Part shown: positions 53,157-63,776 of the stretch, in pieces
How positions within the stretch are numbered: position 1 is the stretch's first letter
Layout of the letters: each line of letters begins with the position of its first letter
NCBI GenBank assembly: GCA_029961685.1
Contig: JARWKL010000010.1
Span: 17,877,931-17,941,930 of the forward strand
Source: Aristolochia californica
Taxonomy: Eukaryota; Streptophyta; Magnoliopsida; Piperales; Aristolochiaceae
DNA length: 64,000 nucleotides
Reading direction: 5' to 3'
Made by a program: the position numbers and the translations under genes
The notes under the pieces: model-generated
Database searches by the model: none
Told to the model about the DNA's origin: nothing
Seen by the model: only the letters and a program-made list of their open reading frames with translations

Positions 53157-56100
53157 TCCATTTTAGATTTGTACTTTTTTTTCTTAAATCAAAACTTGAG
53201 TTTTCACTTTGCTTACATCTCATAAACAAAAAAGGAGATAAAAGGCAATTAGATCACCACAAAATGAAAATTTTAGTGTTAATGTATGGAAATAATTTAA
53301 AGTAATAACAAATGTAAGAAAGAAAATTTATTCACACACAAAAATGAACACAAAATTTTTTTTATCCAAGTTTGAGAAATTTCACAAGTTCAATCCTAAT
53401 CGCAAGGATTTTATAAGAAAGAGATTTTTCTACACATGTTTTAAAAAATGGATTTGCCTGCTTAAAACTTGTTAAAGAAGCAAATGACTTATGGATCACC
53501 TTTTAAAGTGAAAAAGATTAAATTCTCAAGTGAATGTGCGGTGGGATATTTACCCGAGTCAAATAAGCCATTATTTTGCCCATTTACAAAAAGATGACCT
53601 AATGATCATAGATGATTATAAAGTGATTGATTATGCGTAATGGGCTATATTTTTTTTATGGATGACTTATGGTTTGGGAGTTAACACTCAGTTAAAAATC
53701 CCACGCCTCCCCCTTTTGCCGACGATTGCAATACCTGATATATAAAAACTAAAAAGAGTTTACAATCCCTAAAAATCGCAGACACTTTCTGGAATTATCA
53801 CTCTCTAAATTTGTGTGTTGTGCATTTCCATTTTAGATGAGTACTTTTTTTTCTTTAATCAAAACTTGAGCTTTCACTTTCGCTTCATCTCGTAAACAAA
53901 AAAAGAGATAAAAGGCAAATAGATCACAATTAAATCAAAATTTTGGAGTTGAGGTATGGAAAAAATTTAAAGCAATAAAAAATGTTAGAAAATAAAATTT
54001 ATTCACACACCACAAATGAGCACAAAAGTTTTGGAAGTTCCACTAGTTCAACCCTAATAGTTTGGAATTTTATAAGAAAGATATTTTTCTACACATGTTT
54101 AAAAAAATGGATATGCATATTTGAAACATGTTAAAGATGCAAATGACCTATGGATCCAAACATTTTAAAGAGAATAACATTAAATTCTCAAGTGAACATG
54201 CGATGGGATATTTACCCGAGCCAAAGGAGCCGTTATTTTGATCATGTAAAAAAAGCTGAACTTATGATCATTGATGATTGTAAAGTGACTTATGATGCGT
54301 AACGGGCTATAGTTTTGTAAGGAATTACTTATGGATTGGGTGTCAACACTCAGTTAAAAATATCCTACCTACCTCTTTTCCCGACGATTGCAAAACCTGA
54401 TATCTAAAAACTAAAAAGAGTTTACAATCCCTAAAAATTTCAGACACTTTTTGGAATTATCACTCTCTACCTTTGTACGTTGCGCATTTCCATTTTAGAT
54501 GTGTTCTTTTTTTTCTTAAATCAAAACTTGAGTTTTCACTTTCGCTTCATCTCGTAAACAAAAAATAAAATAAAAGGCAAATAGATTAGTACAAAAGGAA
54601 ATTTAAGAGTTTATGTATGGAAAACATTTACAGCAATAACAAATTTAAGTAAACAAAATTTATTAACACCACAAATAAACACAAAAGTTTTTTTTATCGA
54701 AGTTTGGGAGATTGCACAAGTTCAACCCTAATAGCTAGGAATTTTATAAGAAACAGATTTTTCTACACATGTATTAAAAAATGGATATGCATGCTTGAAA
54801 CATGTTAAAGATGCAAAGGCCCTATGGATCCAAACCTTTTGAAGAGAATAACATTAAATTCTCAAGTGAACATGCGATGGGATATTTACCCCAGTCAAAC
54901 AAGCCAATATTTTGCCCATTTACAAATAGCTGACCTAACGATCATAGATGATTGTAAAGTGATTTATCATGCGTAACAAGCTACAATTTAGTAAGGAATG
55001 ACATATGGATTCGGAGTCAACACTCAGTTGAAAATCCCCCGCCTCCCCCTTTTCCAGACGATTGCAAAACCTGATATATAAAAACAAAAAAGAGTTTTCA
55101 ATCCGTAAAAATTACGGAGACTTTTTGGAATTATCACACTTTACATTTGTGCATTGTGCATTTCCATTTTTGATGTGTACATTTTTTTATTAAATCAAAA
55201 CTTGAGTTTTCACTTTCCCTTCATCTCTTAAAAAAAATAGATAAAAGGCAAATAGATCACAACAAAATGAAAATTTTAGAGTTTATGTATCGAAAAAATT
55301 TAAAGCAATAAAAAATATAAGTAAAGAAAATTTATTCACACACCACAAATGAACACAAAAGTTTTGTTGTCCAAGTTTGGGAAATTCCACAAGTTCAACC
55401 ATAATAGCTTGGAATTTTATAAGAAAGAGATTTTTCTATACATGTTTAAAAAAATGGGTATGCATGCTTGAAATTTGTTAAAGATGCAAATGCCCTATGG
55501 TTCCAAACCTTTTAAAGAGAATAACATTAAATTCTCTAGTGAAGGTGCGGTGGGATATTTATTCGAGACAAACAACCCATTATTTTGCCATTTACAAAAA
55601 GCTGACCTAACGATCATAGATGATTGTAAAGTGATTTATCATGAGTAACGGGCTATATTTATGTAAGGAATGACTTGTGGATTGGGAGTCAACACTCAGT
55701 TAAAAATCCCCCGCCTCCCCATTTTCCCGACAATTGCAAAACCTGATATATAAAAACTAAAAAGAGTTTACTATCTCTAAAAATTACAGACACTTTTTGT
55801 AATTGTCACCCTCTACATTTGTGTGTTGTTCATTTCAATTTTAGATGTGTACTTTTTTTTCTTAAATCAAAACTTGAGTTTTCACTTTCCCTTCATCTCG
55901 TGAAGAAAAAAAAAAAAGGGCAAGTAGATCACTACAAAATGAAAATTTTAGACTGTATGTATGGAAAAAAATTGAAGCAATAACAAATTTAAGTAAAGAA
56001 AATTTATTCACACACCACAAATGAACACAAAATTTTTGTTATCCAAGTTTGGGAAAATTCACTAGTTCAACCCTAATAGCTTAGAATTTTATAAGAAAGA

Positions 56101-58433
56101 GATTTTTCTACACATGTTTTAAAAAATGGTTATGCAGGCTTCAAACATGCTAAAGATGCAAATGACCTATGGATCCAAACATTTTAAAGAGAATCACATT
56201 AAATTCTCAAGAGAACGTGGTGTGGGATATTTACCCGAGCCAAACAAGGCCTTATTTTGCCCATTTACAAAAAGCTGACCTTACAATAATTGATGATTAT
56301 AAAATGATTTATGATGCAAAATGGGCTATAGTTTAGTAAGCAATGACTTACAAATTGGGAGTCAACACAGTCAAAAATCTTCCTCCTCCCTACTTTTCCG
56401 ACGATTGAAAAACCTGATATATAAAAACTAAAAAGAGTTTACAATCCCTAAAAATTACAGACACTTTTTAGAATTATCACTCTCTACATTTGTGCATTGC
56501 ACATTTCCATTTTAGATTTGTACATTTTTTTCTTAAATGAAAACTAGAGTTTTCACTTTCCATTCATCCTGTAAACAAAAAAAGAGATTAAAGGCAAATA
56601 GATCACAACAAAATGAAAATTTTAGAGTTTATGTATGGAAAAAATTTAAAACAATAACAAATGTAAGTAAAGAAAATTTATTCACACAACACAAATGAAC
56701 ACAAAAGTTTAGTTATCCAAGTTTGGGAAATTCCACAAGTTCAACCCTAATAACTTGGAATTTTATAAGAAAGAGATTTTTCTACATATGTTTAAAAAAA
56801 TGGATATGCATGCTTGAAACTTGTTAAAGAAGCAAATGCCCTATGGATCGAAACCTTTTAAAGAGAATAACATTAAATTCTCAAGTGAACGTGCGGTGGG
56901 ATATTTACCCGAGTCAAACAAGGCATTATTTTGCCCATTTACAAAAAGCTGAACTAACGATCATACATGATTGTAAAGTGATTTATCATGCATAACAGGC
57001 TATATTTTATTAAGGAATGACTTATGGATTGGGAGTCAACGCTCAGTTAAAAATCCTCCGCCGCCCTCTTTTCTCGACGATTGCAAAACCTGATATATAA
57101 AAACTAAAAAGAGTTTAAAATCCCTCAAAATTATTGTCAACTTTTGGAATTATAACCCTCTACATTTGTGCATTGTGCATTTCCATTTTAGATGTGTACA
57201 TTTTTTTCTTAAATTAAAACTTGAGTTTTCACTTTCCCTTCATTTGTTAAACAAAAAAAGAGATAAAAGGCAAATAGATCACAACAAAATGAAAATTTTA
57301 GAGTTTATGAATCAAAATTTTTTAAAGCAATAAAAAATATAAGTAAAGAAAATTTATTCACATTCCACAAATGAACACAAAAGTTTTGTTATCCATGTTT
57401 GGCAAATAGCACAAGTTCTAGCCTAATAGCTTGGAATTTTATAAGAACTCTATCTACAAATGTTTTACAAAATGGATATGCATGCTTGAAACAAGTTAAA
57501 GATGCAAAGGCCATATGGATCCAAACCTTCTAAATGGAATAACATTAAATTCTCAAGTGAACGTGTGGTGGGATATTTACCCGAATCAAACAACCCATTA
57601 TTTTGCCCATTTACAAAAAGTTGTCCTAACATTCATAAATGATTGTAAAGTAATTTATCGTGCATAAAGGGCTATATTTTTGTAAGGAATGACTTATGGA
57701 TTGGAAATCAACACTGAGTTAAAAATCACCGGCCTCCCCCTTTGCCCGACGATTGCAAAACCTTATATATAAATACTAAAATGAGTTTTCTATCCCTAAA
57801 AATTACGGACACTTTTTGGAATTATCACTCTCTACATTTGTGCATTGGGAATTTCCATTTTCGATGTGTACTTTTTTTCTTAAATCAAAACTTGAGTTTT
57901 CATTTTCCCTACATCTCGTAAACAAAAAAAAAGGCAAACAGATCACTACAAAATGAAATTTTATTGTTTATGTATTGAAAAAATTTTAAACAATAAAAAA
58001 TTTAAGTAAAGAAAATTTATTCACACTCCACAAATGAACACAAAATTTTTGTTATCCAAGTTTGGGAAAATTCACTAGGTCATCCGAAATAGCTTTGAAT
58101 TTTATAAGAAATAGATTTTTGTACACATGTTTTAAAAAATGGATATGCAGGCATAAAACATGTTAAAGATGCAAATGACCTATGGATCCAAACCTTTTAA
58201 AGAGGATAACATTAAATTCTCAAGTAAACTTGTGGTGGGATATTTACCTGAGTCAAACAAGCCATTATTTTGCCCATTTACAAAAAAGTTGACCTAACGA
58301 TCATAGATGATTGTGAAGTGATTTATCATGCGTAACGGGCTATATTTTTGTAAGGAATGACTTATGGACTGGGAGTCAACACTCAGTTAAAAATCCCTCG
58401 CCACCCCCTTTTCCTAATGATTGCAAAACCTGA

Positions 58434-58441
58434 TATATAAA
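58434..58441 (+). promoter_or_regulatory. TATA-like box (example of per-monomer element)
   Basis: TATATAAA fits the eukaryotic TATAWAAR consensus, is retained in most monomers, and lies about 25 bp after the C-rich tract of the preceding unit. In a ~70 % A+T sequence such a string can arise by chance, but here it stands at a fixed place. Whether it drives satellite transcription cannot be told from the sequence. Confidence 0.25.
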
Positions 58442-58531
58442 AACTAAAAAGAGTTTACAGTCCCTAAAAATTACTGAGAATTTTTGGAATTATCATTCTC
58501 TACATTTGTGCATTGTGCATTTCCATTTTAG

Positions 58532-58678
58532 ATGTGTACATTTTTTTCTTAAATCAAAACTTGAGTTTTCACTTTCCCTTCATCTCTTAAACAAAAAAAG
58601 AGATAAAAGGCAAATAGATCACAAGAAAATGAAAATTTTGAGTTTAAGTATTGAAAACAATTTAAAGCAATAACAAAT
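58532..58678 (+). other. Exon-like interval between acceptor-like and donor-like sites
   Basis: The interval is preceded by a T-rich stretch ending in 'ttccattttag' and followed by GTAAGT (58679-58684), a full match to the intronic part of the 5' splice consensus. The spacing is the same in other units: 147 bp at 40401-40547 and 145 bp at 11014-11158. Not all units keep both sites (for example the 1323 and 3346 units read 'gtaagaaa'). It is a pattern only; no transcript evidence exists here. Confidence 0.25.
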
Positions 58679-58800
58679 GTAAGTTAATAAAATTTATTCA
58701 CACACCACAAATGAACACAATAGCTTTGTTGTCCGAGTTGGAAAATTCCACATGTTACCCCCTAATAGCTTGGAATTTTAGAAGAAAGAGATTTTGCTAC

Positions 58801-58839
58801 ACATGTTTTAAAAAATGCATATGCATGCTTGAAACATGT
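58801..58839 (+). repeat. Inverted repeat around a GCATGC core (example)
   Basis: The 8-bp arms 'acatgttt' and 'aaacatgt' are perfect reverse complements separated by 23 bp that contain 'atgcatgc', itself palindromic. Most monomers keep arms and core. It could form a small cruciform or bind a dimeric protein. In HOR-D copy 2 the loss of a monomer occurred inside this element. Confidence 0.6.
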
Positions 58840-59069
58840 TAAAGATGCAAATGACCTAAGGATCCATACCTTTTAAAGCGAATAACATTAAATTCTCAAG
58901 TGAATGTGCGGTGAGATATTTACCTGAGTCAAACAAGCCATTATTTTGGTAATTTTCAAAAAGTTGAACGAACGATCATAGATGATTGTAAACTGACTTA
59001 TCATGCGTAATGGGCAATATTTTTTTAAGGAATGACTTTTGGATTGGGAGTCAACACTCTGTTAAAAAT

Positions 59070-59093
59070 CCCCTGCCTCCCCCTTTTCCCGAC
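59070..59093 (-). other. G-rich tract on minus strand (example of per-monomer element)
   Basis: The plus strand has C-runs of 4, 2, 5 and 3 within 24 bp ('cccctgcc', 'tcccccttttccc'), so the minus strand reads G3, G5, G2, G4 with short spacers. Nearly every monomer has this element 12-40 bp before the anchor, for example 41617-41640 and 46298-46322. With one run of only two Gs it does not meet the strict four-runs-of-three rule for a G-quadruplex; a two-tier or bulged form is possible, and an i-motif on the other strand. Function is not known. Confidence 0.5.
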
Positions 59094-59574
59094 GATTGCA
59101 AAACCTGATATATATAAACTAAAAAGAGTTTACAATCCCTGAAAATTACAGTCACTTTTTGGGATTACCACTCTCTACATTTGTGCATTGTGCATTTCTG
59201 TTTTAGATATGTAAGTTTTTTTCTAAAATCAAAACTTGAGTTTTCACGTTTACTTCATCTTGTTAACAAAAAAAGAAATAAAAGCCAAATAGATCACAAC
59301 AAAATAAAAATTTTAGAGTTTATGTATGGAAAAAATTTAAAGCAATAACAAATGTTAGTCAAGAAAATTTATTCACACACCACAAATGAACACAAAAGTT
59401 TGGTTATCCAAGTTGGGGAAATTCCACAAGTTCAACCCTAATAGCGTGGAATTTTATAATAAGAGATTTTTCTACACATGTTTAAAAAAATGGATATGCA
59501 GGCTTGAAACACGTTAAGGATGCAAATGCCCTATGGATCCAAACCTTTTAAAGAGAATAACATTAACTTCTCAA

Positions 59575-59590
59575 GTGAACGTTACCCGAG
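59575..59590 (+). other. 13-bp deletion marker of HOR-D
   Basis: 'caagtgaacgttacccgag' lacks the usual 'gcggtgggatatt'. The same deletion is present at about 62912-62926 in copy 2, and nowhere else that I noticed, so it is a good marker for HOR-D descent. Confidence 0.88.
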
Positions 59591-60441
59591 TCAAACAAGG
59601 CTTTATTTTGCCCATTTACAAAAAACTGAACTAACGATCATAGATGATTGTAAAGTGATTTATCAAGTGTAACAGGCTATATTTTTGTAAGGAATGACTT
59701 ATGGATTGGGAGTCAACACTCAGTTAAAAATCCTCTGGCTCCCCCTTTTCCCGACAATTGCAAAACCTGAAATATAAAAACTAAAAAGAGTTTACTATCC
59801 CTAAAAGTTATAGACACTTTTTGGAATTATCACACTCTACATTTGTGCGTTGTGCATTTCAATTTTAGAAGTGTCCTCTTTTTTCTTCAAAAAAAACTTG
59901 AGTTTTCACTTTCCCTTAATCTCGTAAAAAAAAAAGAGATAAAAGGAAAATAGATCACTACAAAATGAAAATTTTAGAGTTTATGTATGGAAAACATTTA
60001 AGCAATAACAAATGTAGGAAATAAAATTTATTCACACACCACAAATGAACACAAAATTTCTGTTATCCAAGTTTGGGAAATTCCACCAGTTCAACCCTAA
60101 TAGCTTGGAATTTTATAAGAAACATATTTTTCTACACATGTTTTAAAAAATGGATATGCATGCTTGAAACGTGTTAAAGATGCAAATGAGCTATGGATCC
60201 AAACATTTTATAGAGAATAACATTAAATTCTCAAGTGAACGTACGGTGGAATATGTACTCGAGCCAAACAAGCCATTATTTTGCCCATTTACAAAAAGCA
60301 GACCTTACAATAATTGATGATTGTAAAGTGATTTATGAAGCATAACGGGCTATAGTTTTGTAAGGAATAACTTATGGATTGGGAGTCAAGACTCAGTTAA
60401 AATTCCCCCGCCTCCCTATTTTCCTAACAGTTGCAGAACCT

Positions 60442-63400
60442 GATATATAAAAACTAAAAAGAGTTTACAATTCCTAAAATTTACAGACACTTTTAAGAAT
60501 TATCACTCTCTACATTTGTGCATTGTGCATTTCCATTTTAGATGTGTACGTTTTTTCCTTAAATCAAAACTAGAGTTTTCACTTTCCCTTCATCTCGTAA
60601 AGAAAAAAAGAGATTAAAGGCAAATAGATCACAACAAAATGAAAATTTTAGAGTTTATGTATGGAAAAAATTTAAAGCAATAACAAATGTAAGTAAAGAA
60701 AATTTATTCGCACAACACAAATGAACACAAAATTTTTGTTATCCAAGTTTGGGAGATTCCACAAGTTCAACCCTAATAACTTGGAATTTTATAAGAAAGA
60801 TATTTTTCTACATATGTTTCAAAAAATGGATATGCATGCTTGAAACATGTTAAAGAAGCAAGTGCCCTATGGATCAAAACCTTTTAAAGAGAATAACATT
60901 AAATTCTCAAGTGAACGTGCGGTGGGATATTTACCCGAGTCAAACAAGGCATTATTTTGCCCATTTACAAAAAGCTGAACTAATGATCATACATGATTGT
61001 AAAGTGATTTATCATGCGTAAGAGGCTATATTTTATTAAGGAATGACTTATGGATTGGGAGTCAACACTCAGTTAAAAATCCTCCGCCTCCCTCTTTTCT
61101 CGACGATTGCAAAACCTGATATATAAAAACTAAAAAGAGTTTAAAATCCCTTCAAATTATAGTCACTTTTTGGAATTATAACCCTCTACATTTGTGCATT
61201 GTGCATTTCCATTTTAGATGTGTACATTTTTTTCTTAAATCAAAACTTGAGTTTTCATTTTCCCTTCATCTGCTAAACAAAAAAAGACATAAAAGGCAAA
61301 TAGATCAGAACAAAATGAAAATTTTAGAGTTTATTTATCAAAAAAATTTAAAGCAATAAAAAATGTAAGTAAAAAAAATTTATTCACACACCACAAATGA
61401 ACACAAAAGTTTTGTTATCCATGTTTGGGAAATAGCACAAGTTCAAGCCTAATAGCTTGGAATTTTATAAGAAAGAGATCTATCTACAAATGTTTTAAAA
61501 AATGGATATGCATGCTTGAAACATGTTAAAGATGCAAAGGCCATATGGATCCAAACCTTCTAAAGGGCATAACATTAAATTCTCAAGTGAACGTGCGGTG
61601 GGATATTTACCCGAGTCAAACAACCCATTATTTTGCCCATTTACAAAAAGTTGACCTAACATTCATAAATGATTGTAAAGTAATTTATCGTGCGTAAAGG
61701 GCTATATTTTTGAAAGGAATGACTTATGGATTGGAAGTCAACACTGAGTTAAAAATCACCGGCTTCCCCCTTTGCGCGATGATTGCAAAACCTTATATAT
61801 AAATACTAAAATGAGTTTTCTATCCCTAAAAATTACAGACACTTTTTGGAATTATCACTCTCTACATTTGTGCATTGTGCATTTCCATTTTCGATGTGTA
61901 CTTTTTTTTCTTAAATCAAAACTTGAGTTTTCATTTTCCCTACATCTCGTAAAAAAAAAATGGCAAATAGATCACTACAAAATGAAAATTTTAGAGTTAA
62001 TGTATAGAAAAAATTTTAAGCAATAAAAAATTTAAGTAAAGAAAATTTATTCACGCTCCACAAATGAACAAAAAAGTTTTGTTATCCAAGTTTGGGAAAA
62101 TTCACTAGCTCAACCCTAATAGCTTTGAATTTTATAAGAAATTGATTTTGTACACATGTTTTAAAAAAAGCATATGCGATGCAAATGACCTAAGGATCCA
62201 AACGTTTTAAAGCGAATAACATTAAATTCTCTAGTGAATGTGCGGTGAGATTATTATCTGAGTCAAACTTGCCATTATTTTGCTAATTTATAAAAAGCTG
62301 AGAACTAACGATCATAGATGATTGTAAAGTGATTTATCATGCGTAATGGGCTATATTTTTTTAAGAAATGACTTTTGGATTGGGAGTCAACACTCTGTTA
62401 AAAATCCCCCGCCTCCCCCTTTTCCCGACGATTGGAAAACCTGATATATATTAACTAAAAAGAGTTTACAATCCCTGAAAATTACAGTCACTTTTTGGGA
62501 TTATCACTCTCTACATTTGTGCATTGTGCATTTCTATTTTAGATATGTAAGTTTTTTCTAAAATCAAAACTTGAGTTTTCACTTGCACTTCATATTGTTA
62601 ACAAAAAAAGAGATAAAAGCCAAATAGATCACAACAAAATGAAAATTTTAGAGTTTATGTATGGAAAAAATTTAAAGCAATAACAAATGTCAGTAAAGAA
62701 AATATATTCACACACCACAAATGAACACAAAAGTTTTTTTATCCAAGTTTGGGAAATTCCACAAGTTCAACCCTAATAGCTTGGAATTTTATAAGAAAGA
62801 GGTTTTTCTACACATGTTTTAAAAAATGGATATGCAGGCTTGAAACATGTTAAAGATGCAAATGTCCTATGGATCCAAACCTTTTAAAGAGAATAACATT
62901 AACTTCTCAAGTGAATGTTACCCGAGTCAAACAAGGCTTTATTTTGCCCATTTACAAAAAAGTTGAACTAACGATCATAGATGATTGTAAAGTGATTTAT
63001 CAAGTGTAACAGGCTATATTTTTGTAAGGAATAACTTATGGATAGGGAGTCAACACTCAATAAAAATCCTCCGCCTCCCCCTTTTCCCAAAAATTGCAAA
63101 ACCTGATATATAAAAATTAAAAAGAGTTTACTATCCCTAAAAGTTATTGACACTTTTTTGAATTATCACACTCTACATTTGTGCGTTGTGCATTTCAATT
63201 TTAGAAGTGTCCTTTTTTTTCTTAAATAAAAACTTGATTTTTCACTTTCCCTTAATCTCGTAAAAAAAAGAGATAAAAGGAAAATAGATCACTACAAAAT
63301 GAAAATTTTGGAGTTTATGTCTGGAAAACATTTTAAGCAATAACAAATGTAGGAAATAAAATTTATTCACACACCACAAATGAACACAAAATTTCTGTTA

Positions 63401-63776
63401 TCCAAGTTTGGGAAATTCCACCAGTTCAACCCTAATAGCTTGGAATTTTATAAGAAACATATTTTTCTACACATGTTTTAAAAAATGGATATGCATGCTT
63501 GAAACGTGTTAAAGATGCAAATGAGCTATGGATCCAAACATTTTAAAGAGAATAACATTAAATTCTCAAGTGAACTCTAGGTGGAATATGTACTTGAGCC
63601 AAACAAGCCATTATTTTGCCCATTTACAAAAAGCAGACCTTACAATAATTGATGATTGTAAAGTGATTTATGAAGCATAACGGGCTATAGTTTTGTAAGG
63701 AATGACTTATGGATTGGGAGTCAAAACTCAGTTAAAATTCCCCCGCCTCCCTATTTTCCTAACGGTTACAGAACCT
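60442..63776 (+). repeat. HOR-D copy 2 (3.34 kb, one monomer lost)
   Basis: Anchors are at 60442, 61118, 61794, 62443 and 63105. The order is that of copy 1 but the fourth monomer is gone. At about 62177 'aaaaaagcatatgc' is joined to 'gatgcaaatgacctaagg'. Sequence to the left follows copy 1 near 58.1 kb ('agctttgaattttataag', 'tttgtacacatg') and sequence to the right follows copy 1 near 58.84 kb. One crossover between neighbouring monomers, with about 20 bp out of register, explains the loss of ~690 bp. The last unit differs from its copy 1 partner by only a few per cent, less than neighbouring monomers differ from each other. Confidence 0.92.
62165..62190 (+). other. Unequal-exchange junction deleting a whole monomer
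   Basis: The inverted-repeat region normally reads 'atgcatgcttgaaacatg', but here 'catatgc' is followed at once by 'gatgcaaatg'. The composite unit (61794-62443) is 649 bp. Left and right halves match different monomers of HOR-D copy 1, which shows that a full monomer plus about 20 bp was removed. Confidence 0.85.

Larger units (their letters stand above)
32480..56415 (+). repeat. Array domain 3 (irregular order, patchy homogenisation)
   Basis: Anchors are at 32480, 33156, 33839, 34509, 35180, 35855, 36515, 37191, 37657, 38328, 38954, 39628, 40302, 40979, 41654, 42292, 42967, 43641, 44314, 44988, 45666, 46338, 47014, 47689, 48363, 49036, 49713, 50388, 51061, 51731, 52390, 53060, 53737, 54399, 55073 and 55745. 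From 42967 onward spacing is very regular (mostly 670-678 bp); between 36.5 and 42.3 kb deletions give intervals of 466, 626 and 638 bp. Private variants recur at scattered spacings (for example 'ttctaaggaatgacctat' near 32.4, 40.2 kb and, slightly changed, 33.8 and 35.8 kb). I could not define one consistent HOR. A 'gttgtgcatttc ... gatcactac' subtype appears from 47.0 kb and is common toward the right end. Confidence 0.85.
58432..59106 (+). repeat. Representative full-length satellite monomer (675 bp)
   Basis: This unit keeps most landmarks of the family. In order: a TATA-like TATATAAA at 58434-58441; a 'gtgcatt' 7-bp motif twice near 58507-58520; a T-rich stretch ending in AG at 58531; A-rich and T-rich runs; GTAAGT at 58679-58684; 'ccctaatagc' near 58760; the inverted repeat acatgttt / aaacatgt at 58801-58808 and 58832-58839; a GGATCC at 58860-58865; 'aatgac' at 58850 and again 181 bp later at 59031; and a C-rich tract at 59070-59093 just before the next anchor. 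It also carries a rare 'gttaccccctaatagc' variant shared with a monomer near 14540. In the second HOR-D copy most of this monomer has been deleted. The choice of phase is arbitrary because the array is continuous. Confidence 0.95.
56416..60441 (+). repeat. HOR-D copy 1 (4.03 kb, six monomers)
   Basis: Anchors are at 56416, 57092, 57764, 58432, 59107 and 59769. Partners in copy 2 lie at +4026 (56416 with 60442, 57092 with 61118) and +4030 (57764 with 61794), then at +3336 (59107 with 62443, 59769 with 63105). Private marks include 'gagattaaagg' (unit 1), 'aatagcacaagttc' (unit 2, partner 61.43 kb), 'aaaaatcaccgg' and the missing 'gagataaa' (unit 3), a 13-bp deletion at 59580 (unit 5), and 'gaagtgtcct', 'gtaggaaataa' and 'gaaacgtgtt' (unit 6). 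Confidence 0.92.

Noticed and set aside
60934..60950. CENP-B-box-like string 'cccgagtcaaacaag'
   Set aside because: It agrees with part of the CENP-B box on one strand but misses essential positions (CAAG in place of CGAA). A working CENP-B system is also not expected outside mammals, so no claim is made.
62968..63153. Minus-strand frame with a run of glycines
   Set aside because: The glycines are the translation of the G-rich complement of the C-rich tract, not a protein feature.
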